Origin: Capsicum annuum | Lineage: Eukaryota > Streptophyta > Magnoliopsida > Solanales > Solanaceae | Assembly (NCBI RefSeq): GCF_002878395.1 | Contig: NW_025892690.1 | Location: 62,001 to 126,000, forward strand | DNA: 64,000 bases | Reading direction: 5' to 3' | In this document: piece after piece, positions 11,293-23,079 of the stretch | Numbering within the stretch: position 1 is the first letter of the stretch | How the letters are laid out: each line of letters starts with the position of its first letter | Position numbers and translations under genes: made by a program | The notes under the pieces: model-generated | What the model saw: the letters and a program-made list of their open reading frames with translations, nothing else | The model's database searches: none | Told to the model about the DNA's origin: nothing

Positions 11293-14090
11293 GATTACCT
11301 CACAAAAACAGCTTGCTCATGACAGAATAGATATTGGTTGCAGACTTTTTTTATTTTTTCAGGATTCTCTTAGGGGTGATGGGGTGTTTTATTTATGTTT
11401 CTATAGTATTAGAAGGTTATGATTATGTTGTTGTGAGATCACAGGAATAACATAGGAAAATAGTACAGATGAAACTTTTATCTTGCAACATTCCTGATAT
11501 TGCAACCAGAAATCCAAATGATAATAGGCCACCTGATTAATGGACAAATTCATCCAAGCAAGTCTACAGGTCACCTTGAACCCATTTTCTCAAGGTGAAT
11601 ATTTTCGTAAGCTCATTGTCAATGTTTATAGAATATGAAACAACAAGAGTAGTCCTACGACTACTATTAAGGGCACTATGACTACTATTAAGGACAATAA
11701 GATAAGACACTCCTATCTACTAATATGGACACAATCCTATCTACTAACCTTCTATCCCTAATTCTTGTTCTCCACACCTTCCTATCTATTCATGTTCTCG
11801 ATAAACTGCAACTGCAACAGAGAGTAATAATATTATGATGAGTTTTTTAAGGCATAAGTGAGGTTTCCATAGTTAATGAGCAGTTAAATGCATTTAATAT
11901 TGATATATTTAGAGAGTTAGTTGATAAAGTTGGACACAAATGAAACTTTTAACAGTTTATTTTCTCTGTTGAATGTTTTCTTCCCGTGATTTGCTTCATA
12001 TCCTTTTGTATTTTTTTGTGGAGATATAAATCAAGGTAAAGTTTGAGCTAGAGCAGGCCGTGTAGGAAAATATTCAGTCAGGCATCGCAAGAGACTTTTA
12101 AGTATATTGCTTAGCATCTACGTTAGTGCCATTGTTTTAGTGAAAAGAATATAAAAGTGATAGTGTGATAAATAATTAGCTAAGAGTTAAGAGGACTACA
12201 GTAGTATAGTGTGAAAGAAGGGACGCAGGAGAAATAGAAAAAATTGAATACTCACTCTAATTCCCTTGCACAGGTCACATGAACAAATGATTATGTTATC
12301 CTTAACTAGTGAATATATTCGCGCTTCACGCAGTTATAAAAGACATCTATTTTTATAAATTTGATTGAGATGGAAGAGATATATTTTTTTTTCCATGTAT
12401 GCACACAAAATTTTACTATAGATTGAATCAAAAAATAAATTATTAAAAATAAACTCACTGGTAGTTGGTTATTATGATGTAGTTATTTATTTATTTATGT
12501 CACAAATAAACAATCTTGAGTCTCAACAATCATCTAATAATTGTACTTCACTCGAAAATCAACTAATTGTTATAATGTACGTAGTTGTTTATTCACGTGA
12601 CAAAACAATAAGCAATTTTCTAATGTATATACATCACCCCCAGATCAGTTACATAATCAACTTAATATTCACTTGTCATATAAAAGTATTTAACAAAGTA
12701 CGGTAATAGTACAACTGTAAACCTGAAAAAAAATTAATATCACTCATTCTTGAATAAGTCTTAAGAAACTAATTGAGATCTATCGATTAGAATCTTAATA
12801 ACATTTTCATACACTATAATCTTTTATAATTTAATTACAACTAATAAATCAATATATTCTCAGCGTAAATGTAAATTTGGGAAAACATTACAGTGGAGTT
12901 TGTATGAGGTCCACACACTTGACTTAGCCCTTTAAGTTTGTTTATTAACAGTTAGATATTATGATAATAATATGTAAGAATTATTTTAAAATGAAAACAA
13001 AGAAAATAAATATAAAGAATATGAACCTTTTGAGCTTTAATGAGGAATGTATGCTCTTCCTGTGGTGTTGGTCTATATACTATCCTAATAAGCTTCGTAT
13101 TCGAGAAACGATGTGGCAAATTGAATATTTTAAGCTAGAGACATTTAGTGAAAATTAAAAGAAAAAATTTAAAGCACAAGAATACAATGTATTTTTATTG
13201 TACTTATCATATCCGAATATCATATAATTGAGAGAAAAATATTAATAGTAAATTACAAAAAATAAAATATTTATCAATAAAAAGACTTCACTCAGCCCAA
13301 AAGTACTATGACCATATGAAAATATTGTTAGTAATGTTGGTCAATATTTCTTTGTCATGATCAGACTCTCTCTCTCTTTCTCTCTATATATATATGATAA
13401 TATGTTATGTGCAAATTTTCTTTTTCACTTTATTAAATGGCCTCAAGCCACTTTTAATTAAAAAAATATATATACATGTCTAATAATATCTTTGCTTATT
13501 TGTCTCTTTTTTTATCCTTTTAATCGCGTCATCAAAATATGAGTCTTTCTTCTGCTCTTTGAATCATGTGCTTTTGATCTATCCACAATGATAACCATCG
13601 TATGTCTTTAAAAATTCTTTGAAGTCAGATTTTTTCGATCTCACATTTTACTTCTCTAGACGTGTTTTGCCTAACCTTACATTTTCACCACCTATATTAC
13701 CACATATTTTTGCTATATACTTTTACTAAATACAAAATGTTAATTATTATCTAGAAAAATTATTAATTAATGCCTATCATTATAATTACTTTCTTTTTCT
13801 TTTTTTCAAATTTCACCATGTTCAATTATGAATTGACAAAGTGATTAATGTTTAGAAAAAATAAGTCAATAAAAGAAATATTTTCATGTATGTAATTAAA
13901 AAAACTTAACAGAAGAATAGTTGATTAGCCAATTTAATTTAAAGTAAGTTATGATCACTATTCAATATTGTAAATAAAGATTATTCTGAATTTATAATAG
14001 GAGAATATTGAAGAATTAGTCTCTTAAAACTAAAAATCATAAAAATAATACTTAGTTCAACTCTATATATTTGATAAATAACTTGAACGG
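11293..14090. other. AT-rich sequence without recognised genes
   Basis: No ORF with family features on either strand. It holds short low-complexity tracts, including a (CT)n-(TA)n run near 13374-13396, and a small direct repeat near 11655-11695 (two copies of a block with GACTACTATTAAGG). Short ORFs here are AT-rich and have no motif. It could be host intergenic DNA or an unrecognised old element. Confidence 0.5.
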
Positions 14091-14250
14091 CAAAAATAAA
14101 AAATAATGTGAACCTTTTGCCCAGTACATGAGACACTAGCTTGGACTTCTTAAATAAGATTATTCCTCGACAAAAATAAAAAATAATGTGAATCTTTTGG
14201 CCTAGTACGTAGGACACTCGCTTAGACTTTTAAAACAAGATTATTCCTTG
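14091..14250. repeat. Two tandem 80-base copies
   Basis: Bases 14091-14170 and 14171-14250 are near-identical tandem copies, each starting CAAAAATAAAAAATAATGTG and ending near ATTATTCCT. They differ at a handful of positions. No gene is associated. Confidence 0.8.
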
Positions 14251-15560
14251 TCGTCCTTAATTCAAGTAGTCCATATTTTTTATATAAAAAAAAAAAGATG
14301 TAGTTTAAAAATAAGAAGACAATTATATTAACTCGAACAAAAATCTTCTGCCAATATACGAAGGAGTATATTCACTCTAAATTGCTAGAATCCACAGTTT
14401 AATGAATAGAGGCTCTGTTTGCTTCTCATTTTTCCACTATAGCTCGTAGCTATGGCCCATGTATTTGGTATATTAATAACACCTACAACAAAAAGAAAGA
14501 GAATATTAACAGTTCCCTATAGAATTAAAATAAATAACCTTTCAATCAAATATGCATTTTACCTCATATTTCAAGATCAAACTTCTTTTGGATGAAACGA
14601 ATGAAGCTGAAAAGTATAACCTTTAGCTGATTGAATAATATGAATCAAATTTATTTATTTAACTATATAATTGAATAAAAACTGAATTCATCCTCATAAA
14701 ATGATAGAAAGACGAACTTAGATTTGTAGCATATTTTACAAATCTACAAAGACAAATTTTATTAATCATTAAAATATAAAATATAAAATAAATTTAAAGG
14801 CCTCAAAATTTAAGAGAAATACATGAGATTAGGGACAGCTTATAAGATAAAAGAGGAGGAGAAATGCATTGTGTAATTTTCAAAGATGGGTATTTAAATT
14901 TATGATGGAGACTTTTCAATTGTTAAATGGTTGTGTATCTTTATTGTTATTTAATTTCATATATTATTTGGGCTAATTAAATCTAATGCACGAGATAAAA
15001 AGAGTAAGAAATAAATAATTTTTTTCGTTCTATTTTACTTGGTATTTTTTTTAAATATGTTTGTTTCAAATTAATTATCTATTTTCGCAAATCAAGAATA
15101 TTTTATTTCTTCTTTCTCATACTATCCTTAATACTAAATAATTAAAAAAAATGATAATAGTTAGATTTAGAATTTCAAAACATCATTAATAGGATTAATT
15201 TTATAAAATATATTTTTAATTACGGAGGAATAAAATTTTAATTGAGCAGTTTCAAATTATTAATGCATACATGACATGCAATTAATCCGTACGTGACTTT
15301 TCTTGAACCAATAGCATTAGTCATTTAATATGGAAGGGAAAAGGGAAAGACAGAATTGTCTTACAACCGCATGAGTTAAGTGGTACTTTTCTTGAAACAC
15401 GTGTCTGATAAATAAATGGTATTTAATTAATTTAAAGAAAATAATTGGAATAAAAGGCTTTAGAAAAACTGAATGCTGAAAAATGTCCAAAAAAATCAGA
15501 AAAAAATACATATTTTTCTTGATCATTGGGGTATGCCACATCAGTAGCCTCCAATGTTTC
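14251..15560. other. AT-rich sequence without recognised genes
   Basis: No coding region supported. The last 300 bases lead into the MULE; I could not find a 9-base duplication or a terminal inverted repeat that fixes the MULE edge. Confidence 0.45.
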
Positions 15561-15766
15561 CTTTATATATATATGGCCTAATCCATACGCAGCCGCCTTA
15601 AGTACGCATAATTTTTCAGTTAGACACCTCAAGTGGACATTGTTCCATTTTGACACCTCAAGTGGCCTTCAAGTGTGCCACTTTGGCACCTTTTGCCTTG
15701 TTGGCAAAACGCGTGCGAAACACTCCGCAAAGGCGTGTGGAAGCCTGTTGTTTTGCTGATATGGCA

Positions 15767-15772
15767 TATAAA
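15767..15772 (+). promoter_or_regulatory. Possible TATA box of the GRF zinc-finger gene
   Basis: TATAAA about 185 bases before the GRF start codon, followed by a CT-rich stretch (TTCATCTTCTTCTTCATTCCC) of the kind common in plant 5' leaders. Position and composition are the only support. Confidence 0.3.
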
Positions 15773-15954
15773 TGACCCTCCAACGGTAATATACCCATAT
15801 TTCATCTTCTTCTTCATTCCCAAATCAAATTTTAACCCTAATTTGTGACTCTTCTTAGAATTATTTTTATGAAAAACTTCTCTCTTCTTCATCTTCTTAT
15901 ATAATTTTTCAAAAGTTTAAACTTTTTCTTATTTTATTCGAATTGAATTGGACA

Positions 15955-16364
15955 ATGTCGAGCTCGCCGTCCATGGCTTTTTGCGAAAAAGATTATCGCT
16001 ATTGTAAATGTGGTAATGAAGCATTACTAAAGATTTCTTCGACTCAACAAAATCCCGGTCGTAGATTTTTTATGTGTAAAAATTCGAAGGTAATGTTTTT
16101 TACTTCTTAACTTAATAAGTCGATTAATTATTGATTTTGTAATTATTTTTGTTATTAATTTTGTAGAAATGAAACGGGTGTGATTACTTTGATTGGTATG
16201 AAGAACGACACTCTTCACAAGCAAATAGGGTGATTAGGGGTTTGTTGAAGAAAGTTAAGTCCTTTGAAGATAAAGAAAATTGAGCTAGAAGATATAATAT
16301 TGTTGGTGTCATTGCTACTTGTTTGTTGTTGTGGAGAATATGGATATTAAAGCCAAATTGTTGA
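15955..16364 (+). pseudogene. GRF zinc-finger protein with C-terminal membrane segment, disrupted
   Basis: Two exons. Exon 1 (15955-16089) starts at ATG and encodes a Ser-rich start, then CEKDYRYCKCGNEALLKIS and NPGRRFFMCK, the front of a GRF-type zinc finger (CxCG ... NPGRxFxxC). A 77-base GT-AG intron (16090-16166) follows. Exon 2 restores the finger end (NGCDYFDWYEERHSSQANRV), a Lys-rich helix (LLKKVKSFEDKEN), and after a stop a hydrophobic segment (YNIVGVIATCLLLWRIWILK) likely to be a membrane anchor, ending at TGA 16362-16364. In-frame TGA codons at 16170-16172 and 16281-16283 break it; the second is where I would expect Arg (CGA). GRF fingers bind nucleic acid in other proteins. The role of these short plant forms is unknown to me. 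The gene converges with the transposase. Confidence 0.8.
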
Positions 16365-16902
16365 AGTTTGGCATTGAAGTTTTGATGGCCTTGAAGTTAT
16401 GATTGCCTTCCTAGTGTTGAAGTTGCAAAATGACTTAAATTTCTTCTTGTTAGGTTTCGTTTGTTGATGTAATGTTGGTCTTGTAAGAATGTTACATTTT
16501 GATGAAATGAAATGTTTTATATCTACTTTTAGCTTTTGTTGTCTGTTTCGATTCTTTGTATGTTTTAAAGTTGCTTGGAATTATTCATTCCCATTCTTCA
16601 AGAGTTGGTGTGTATTGAATGTTGGAAAAATTTGGAGCACCTGCTGAGATGGTTGTTGATCCAGCAACTGAAGAAAGAGCAGGAGAAGCTGTAGCATTAG
16701 TCCTAATCAACATCAGTTAGTCCTGAACAGCTGTAGCATTAGTCTTGAACACCTGCAGTATTCATCCTGAACAGCTGCAGTGTTAAAGCCTTCACAGAGA
16801 CACTTAACATCAGTTTTCAACACCATTTTAAGTCTAGAACAGCAACTACCTTGTGGTTTCTTCTTAGTGCTTCCATTAGTAATAAAACAAAACAGTCAGC
16901 TA
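16365..16902. other. MULE intergenic region between convergent genes
   Basis: Contains the presumed 3' ends of both genes. A short direct repeat occurs at about 16688-16790, where blocks with GCTGTAGCATTAGTC, CTGCAGTATTCATCC and CAGCTGCAGTGTT recur at roughly 40-50 base spacing. No ORF with family features. Confidence 0.5.
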
Positions 16903-17076
16903 ATTTATACGTTCCATATTGAGCTGATATCAACACCAACAACAACTAACTTATACGCTTCTATTAAGCTGAAAACAACACCAACAACTTCATCTATACA
17001 TTCCATATAGAGCTGAACGCAATAGCAACAACTTCAGCTATACGCTCTAAACTGAGTGCAAACAAACACTAACAAG
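16903..17076 (-). repeat. About three degenerate 55-60 base repeats 3' of the MULE transposase
   Basis: Blocks with the pattern TTATACG or CTATACA, a short gap, ATTGAGCTGA or ATAGAGCTGA, then CAACACCAACAAC, recur three times at about 55-60 base intervals. They lie just downstream of the transposase stop and may be its 3' untranslated region. Confidence 0.6.
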
Positions 17077-20000
17077 TTAATAAATATGCTCCATATTGGC
17101 CAGCTGCTGCAACTGATTAGTGGTGACAGCATCTTTGTTTTTCCATTTCAAGCCTCTAGGCTTATAACCAAAATCAACCCTTTAGAACTTGCATCCTTGT
17201 AAGTTGTACCACTTTGTAGGTTCCTTTGACTTGATGTCCCAAGCTATTTTTTGAAGAAAAAAGAAGGATCAATGAACATTATATCTATGCCCTTTATTTT
17301 TAAAGAAATAATATGAGTTAACTTACATTCATTATTTGGGTTCCCCTTACACTAGTGTAGATCCCAAATTCAACATTGTTTGACCTTTTTTATCCACCTT
17401 TAGCAACATCCTTTGTGGTTCCAACTCTTCCCCTTTTCTGCCCAATAATTACTCTACTTCTAGGAGGTAGTTGACTCTTGATTCCTTCTGTGACAGGAAT
17501 TCTTGGATCACCACAAAAGGTAGATGTTGTATCTTCTTTCAATCTTTTAACTCTGTTTGTATCACCACAAATTGTAGTTGAAGATGCAGGTTGACTTGAG
17601 CTACATGATGCTGATGTTTTTTAGGTTGAATGTACAGGTTGACTTGAGCTACATGATGCTGACTTTTTTGAGGTTGAAGGTGCAGGTTGGCTTGAGCATT
17701 TAGGTTGACAACTTCCTTGTGAACTTTAACCACTAAACTGAAATCCTTGGCTATGTGCTTATGCATTGGGATCAGGAATCTATAAAATCATAGCACACTA
17801 GTTAATACGTTATAAAATCAAACTAAAAATAAACTTCTACAATCAAATAAAAGTGAGTGATTTACCTTGCAAAATATTTTGTTATGGCCTTGTTGATGAC
17901 ACTTGGAGCATGTTATTTTTTCACTTTTTTTGGACATCTTTCCAGATTTTTTTACTAGTTCCCCTTTGCCTTTCTTTCTATTTTTTGTAGGTTTACCAAA
18001 TATTTTTTTAGGTTGAGGGGGCTCAATCTTTGAATTATTTACCTCAGGCCACATCTTCATATTGGAGATTGGTTGGATAAAATGATTATAAGCCTTCAAG
18101 AAGGTTTCCTTCTTATACCAATGTTCCACATAAGGTTCAGGCTTTTTTTCAACATGATACAACGCACAAATGGCATGTTGGCAAGGAATGCCTCTCAATT
18201 GCCAAGTTCTACACCTACATAACCTATTATTCAAGTTCACAGTATGCCTATACTCCCCTTCTCCAACCTCAAATCCAACCTCAGCATTCCAAAGCATCTT
18301 GCAAGCCCTAGCCCTATCCTTATTCTCCTCCAAAATAAGTCTATCCATAGGTGCAATATCACATATCCAAGTATTGAAAAACTTAATCATATCCACAGTT
18401 CTACTCATGATTTTTCTCCTAATTTCCTCTAACATGGTAATGATAGATTTATGTCTAGGGACTACGATCCATAAATTAAAGGTCTCACACATGTTATTCT
18501 CAATAGCATCACACTTACAATACTCTTTAAAGAATGCACTAACCCATGACTCCCTAGGATAATCCAGTAAATCACCAATGATATCATTACGTTTCGTACC
18601 AAGTTAGTTCATGTAATCAAGTTCTTCTTTGAATTTTACATCAAAACTTGCCTTTGAGCATTTCCAAAACTGTTTTTTTCTGTCTTATCCCTTCCACTCT
18701 TGACACCAGTTAGCCCAGATGTGTCTAGCACATCTTCTAATTTCAGCATTTGGTAACAATTCAAGAACAGCAGCATGAAAACACTACATACAAAAAAAAT
18801 AGTTAAGGTACTTGACAAAGAAATTCTATTTTATAATTATTTGACAGTTAAAAAATTATCAAATATTACCTTTTTCTATCAACCATCGCAGTAAGACCTG
18901 CTCCAGTACCTAACTGCAGATCCTCTTTCAAGTAGTTGACGAAAAAACTCCAACTATGCGTGGTTCCTTATCCACAACAGTCCAGGCTATAGAAAACATC
19001 TGATTGTTTTCATTCTTCCCAACGGTAACTAGAAGCTCACCTTTACAAGCACTCTTTAAGAAACACCCATCAAACCCTATAATTCCTCTACATCCTTCCA
19101 TCCACTCTTTTTTCAATGCATCAAGACGCACATAGAAATTAACAAACAAATTTTTACTTGGGACAACTTCACTGTCCATTCTCAGCCAAACAGAACTGCC
19201 AGGATTGGTTTGTTTGATCATCTCACCATAATCACATAATCTTGCAAATTTCAAGCTCCAGTACCCCATGGTCTCTCTTAGGACCTGTAACTTTACCCTG
19301 TAACAGATTGTTCTACCCACATATAATTTCAATTTTTCTCTGCACAATTCCTGTATTTCCCAAATTTTCAAAGATAGTTGTTTACTTATTTCATCCCTCA
19401 ATCTATCAGCAACAAACTTACTTGTACACATCTTATTCTTGTTTGATGTTGTACACTTATGCACTGAATTATAATTCTTAATCAACAAATTACCAGAATT
19501 TCTGTCAAGTGCATCATAACATAACCAATTGCATTTTATCTTGAATTTGCGCTTAGCCCTTACTCTATAAGCTTCATTAGGTCTTAAGACAATCTGAACC
19601 CTATTTTTTACTCCATACCTCCCCAAAGCTTTTCTAAATTCCTTAGGACCATTAAAAATCATACCAAGTTCAAAAACAACAACAACACAATAATCATCAA
19701 ATCTGACTTTATTACTTCTTCTTCTTCTTGGAAAATCAACACCAACAATAGCATCCTCATCTAACAAATCAGTGCTACCAGTACTATCATAGTCTGAACT
19801 ATCAATATACTCTTCATCACCTCCTAATATACCCATATATCTATCTTTATTATTCTTGCCAATGTCTTGAAAACCTTTATTAATACCAGCTTTACCTACT
19901 GGTATTTCTTCTCTTTCTTTGGATTTTTTTCTTTGAATTTTTTTGCTTCTACTTTCATCTCTAAAGGCTCTCAACTCTTCATCAATGTCTGAATCATCCT

Positions 20001-20508
20001 CATCAAGGATATCATCACCATTCAGATCTGATTTACTACTGGGAAGATCTGTTTCATCACCATTTAGATCTTCATTAAAACTTCTATTTTCATTCTCATC
20101 ACTGCCTATATCAACTTCATTATTAGACTGTGGCCCTACTAAAAGAGGCAAAACATTTTCCACAACATCAACATCTTCATCAATATCATGAAAAATATAT
20201 ACATCAAGCTCATCACCATCTTTTAACTCCTTCACAAACTCTAGTAATTGACCATCAGAAGTGATTTGAACTAAACCACCACCATCTATATGTTGAAAGT
20301 AGAACCCCTTAATTTTTTAGTACCCAAGATCTTTGGTGTAGGAAAGAAATTCAACAAGACTGAAATGGTCTTTATCAATGACAACAGCAAAGATATCTAC
20401 CTTACCTTTATAACTAAGATTAGGGTTGGATACAATTGTTCCCCATGAAAATAGGTCAAAATATAGCTGTCCATTTTTGTAACAAATCCCCAAAGATTCT
20501 ACAAAAAA
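17077..20508 (-). pseudogene. MuDR-family (MULE) transposase gene, disrupted
   Basis: Cut-and-paste transposase on minus. The longest exon frame (20235-18928) has an acidic N-terminal region (about residues 45-115), a basic NLS-like cluster RSKKIQRKKSKER, the MuDR N-terminal domain, and IIGFDGCFLKSACKGELL with the first catalytic Asp (about 19056-19076). A GT-AG intron of 86 bases (18784-18869) follows, then frame breaks, then 18492-17866 with a SWIM zinc finger (CRC...CQH, 18166-18223) and a CCHC knuckle CSKCHQQGHNKIFC (about 17869-17911). Further introns are at 17780-17865 and 17244-17327, and the last exon ends LKWKNKDAVTTNQLQQL before a stop at 17077. A TAA separates the first coding piece (to 20317) from the rest, and frameshifts near 18950 and 18640 break the catalytic domain. 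Intron positions are inferred from splice-like ends and resumed homology. Confidence 0.85.
17590..17709 (-). repeat. In-frame 48-base repeats in the MULE transposase tail
   Basis: Copies begin at 17590, 17638 and 17686 (plus-strand GTTGACTTGAG or GTTGGCTTGAG), exactly 48 bases or 16 codons apart. On minus they encode a Gln- and His-rich unit ending in QHHVAQVNL. The third copy is partial. This is a variable tail after the zinc knuckle. Confidence 0.8.
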
Positions 20509-20990
20509 AATACTCAAAATACCCTTAAATTAAAAAGTACCAAAATAACTTTATATTATCACTGAAATCTCCAACATAAACCCTATATCAGTGAAATCCC
20601 CCAAAAGGCAACAAAAAAATCCATAACTTATAACTCAAATCACAAAAATCACAAAAAAATCTAAAATGATAAATTCAACCCAACACTATAATTTCAAGCA
20701 CAAAACGGTTCAAATAGCTAGGAAAAATATAAACTTAAAGAAAAAGTTTAGTTTGACCTTCAATTTCTTCAACTAAACTAGATTTCTTCAAACTCGTCAC
20801 TGAAAATGAATCAGCGCTTTTATGTAAGCATTGTGCTTGTAAAATACACTGTAAATAGTTAAAAATCACTAACATTAAAAGATGAATCGAAGAAAAACTG
20901 AAAAATGACAAAACGTACAAAGGAGAAAGTTTATGGTTTCAATCGAATTTTGGAAACTAATTTGGCATTTTCTTTGTTTTCCCCCTTTTA

Positions 20991-21532
20991 GTTTGGATTT
21001 GATTTTGAAATGGAATTATTTTATCCCGGCCCTGAGTTATATACAAGCGCTTACCTCGCTAACCATCCTCGGATACTACATCCTTTCATGATATAGGGTC
21101 CTAGGGGTTTCTTATATTAGCTTGTGCATTGTTAGGTAGTGCAATCCTTTATCCATTTACAGTGAAGTGGTGAGATTCCATATTTTGAAAAGCTTAGCCA
21201 TTCCATCGATTTTTTTTCATATATTAGAATTGAAGAGTTCACATTTACATTATCATTGTCATTCTCACTGTTATGGTCGGGGGCATATGCTGACCTAGTT
21301 TGATATTTGGATTAGTTTAGAGGCTTTTATGGATAAATGTGGGTTGAATGGTGTTGTTGACTCTTAGAGCTTATTCATGAGTTGCATTAACTGTTTTACC
21401 TTTATTCTTTAGCTATCTTCTGCTTTGTTATTATTGGATTATGTATGTATTGGATAAGCTATGGGGGTGATCTCTGGCCTACGGTGGGCTTGAGATACCC
21501 ATCATGACTAGACCTAGGGTTGAGTCATGATA
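20991..21532 (+). repeat. Element B 5' LTR, truncated to its last 0.54 kb
   Basis: It starts inside the LTR at GTTTGGATTTGATTTTGAA, matching 28199 onward, and ends GAGTCATGATA next to the primer site. About the first 1.64 kb present in the 3' LTR are missing, including the expected promoter end. The break point is shared with the end of the MULE. Confidence 0.85.
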
Positions 21533-21536
21533 ATCT

Positions 21537-21548
21537 TGGTATCAGAGA
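21537..21548 (+). other. Element B primer binding site (tRNA-Met)
   Basis: TGGTATCAGAGA four bases after the LTR end matches the initiator tRNA-Met site TGGTATCAGAGC at 11 of 12 bases. Confidence 0.87.
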
Positions 21549-21742
21549 ATGCTTCAGGGTTGTTGGGTATCCATAAAGCCGTATCGAGTAAAGTCTCTTT
21601 TATGGATGTGTAGCACGTCATACTTATAAGGGGGAGGCTATAAGATATTTAGGAATATTTCCCTTTCTTGTGTTTTATTTTAGGAGATAGAGTCTAAGGC
21701 CATGGAATTTTACTAACTCTTGATTTTCTCGCATTTCAGATC

Positions 21743-23079
21743 ATGCCTCCTTGATGATTTGATGTTCGTAGAAACTCTTTCGGAACCTTTGCCCCACCTA
21801 AAGGCAATGGGGAGGGGACTCACCTCATTTATGGAGTACAGACCTGGTATAGAGTCCCTTCTCCCAATTGTACTACCCCATGTAGATTTCCATTATTCCC
21901 CACTAGTCTTTCTCTGATTGGTGACACTTATGCTTAGTCACCTCAATAAGATATCTCTAATGCAGAGTTGTGCTATTTTAATCATCTGTTCACTCAGTTG
22001 GTGACCTCTCAGTCTCTCCAGTTAGGTCAGGGTGGTTTTGTTGCTCTTTATTTTGAGGTTACTTAATTTGGTCAGTTCATGAGGTTGAATCCCCTAACCT
22101 TTAATGGCTCATCAGTTAAGAAGGGTCTTCAAGAATTTATTGATGAGATAGAGAAAATCTTTAGGGTGATGCATGATAATGATTTTGAGGGAGTGGATTT
22201 TGTTGCATATCAGTTGAATGTTATGGCATATCAGTGGTATGAAGAGTGGGAGCATTTAAGAGGTGATGATGTTTAGCCATCTATATAGGATAAGTTCTCT
22301 GGTGCCTTCCTTGATCATTTCTTTTCTTAGGAGTTGAGGGAAGCGAAGACATATGATTTTGTGAATCTGAAGTAGGAAAAGATGAGTGTGAAGGAGTATG
22401 TCTTGAAATTCCATCAGTTTTCTCGCTATGCTCTGGAGTTAGCGTCCAGCATGAGAGACAGAATAAAGATGTTTGCTTCTGGTTTGTCTCATGATTTAGT
22501 ATTAGAATCTAAGGCTGTGATATTGAATAATGATATCGATATCTCTAGGCTTGTGGTTTATATACACTAAGTTGAGGATGAAAAGAAAAAATGTACAGAG
22601 ATAAGAGAGAGGCAGATCAAAAAGTTTAGATATTCAGAGTAGGGTCCAAATAAGCAAAATAATGGGAGAGATGGTAGAAAGTGGAACAAGAAGAAGACTT
22701 GGGAAATTTTTGGTTCATATTCTTTGGCTAGTTTTGCTTATCCTAAGCCATCTGATGATTGTCAATTTTAGGATAGTAGTGGTCCTAAGGCATAGGGTGC
22801 CCAATCTCAAGCTAGCAGATCTCAGTCAGCCCCATTATATCCTTATTGTAGATTTTGTGGTTTGCTTTACCAAGGTTATTGTGATGGGGGAGAAATTAAT
22901 GTTTTAATTATGGTCAGTTGGGGCATATACAGAGACACTACCATTTAGCTAAGATTGTTACAGAAGCTAACAAGGTCTCAATTGCTACTTCATCAGCCCT
23001 TGCACCAAAAGGTGCTACTTTTAGTATCGACACTAGCTAGAATAGTCTCTACGTTTTTGCCACCCATCAAGAATTTAAG
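21743..23079 (+). pseudogene. Element B gag, riddled with Gln-to-stop changes
   Basis: ATG at 21743 (MPP) is followed by two stops. The gag core is clear from 22079: NPLTFNGSSVKKGLQEF, IDEIEKIFRVMHDND, VAYQLNVMAYQWYEEWE, GAFLDHFF, MSVKEYVLKFHQFSRYALEL, MFASGLSHDLVLESKAV. Eight stops lie in one frame at 22274, 22286, 22328, 22373, 22568, 22640, 22769 and 22793: seven TAG and one TAA. A Pro- and Ser-rich tail and a ruined zinc-knuckle region (YCRFCGLLYQGYC) end it. Its role would be particle formation. Confidence 0.82.

Larger units (their letters stand above)
15561..20990 (-). mobile_element. MuDR-like MULE carrying a transposase and a GRF zinc-finger gene
   Basis: Mutator-like DNA transposon defined by its gene content: a MuDR-type transposase gene on minus (17077-20508) and a GRF zinc-finger gene on plus (15955-16364), tail to tail. 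The lower edge is approximate, placed near the AT run before GGCCTAATCCATACGCAGCC. The upper edge is the junction at about 20990 with the truncated LTR of element B. I found no terminal inverted repeats, so the transposase-side end is probably lost or this is a MULE type lacking long TIRs. Confidence 0.65.

Noticed and set aside
12497..13158. Two ORFs of 65-69 codons
   Set aside because: AT-rich, no family features, no supporting splice or leader signals.
18170..18562. 130-codon ORF on plus (mirror 46769-47161)
   Set aside because: Antisense shadow of the SWIM-finger part of the MULE transposase.
15561..20990. Clear terminal inverted repeats and 9-base duplication for the MULE
   Set aside because: I compared the two ends by eye and found no convincing inverted match, so none is claimed.
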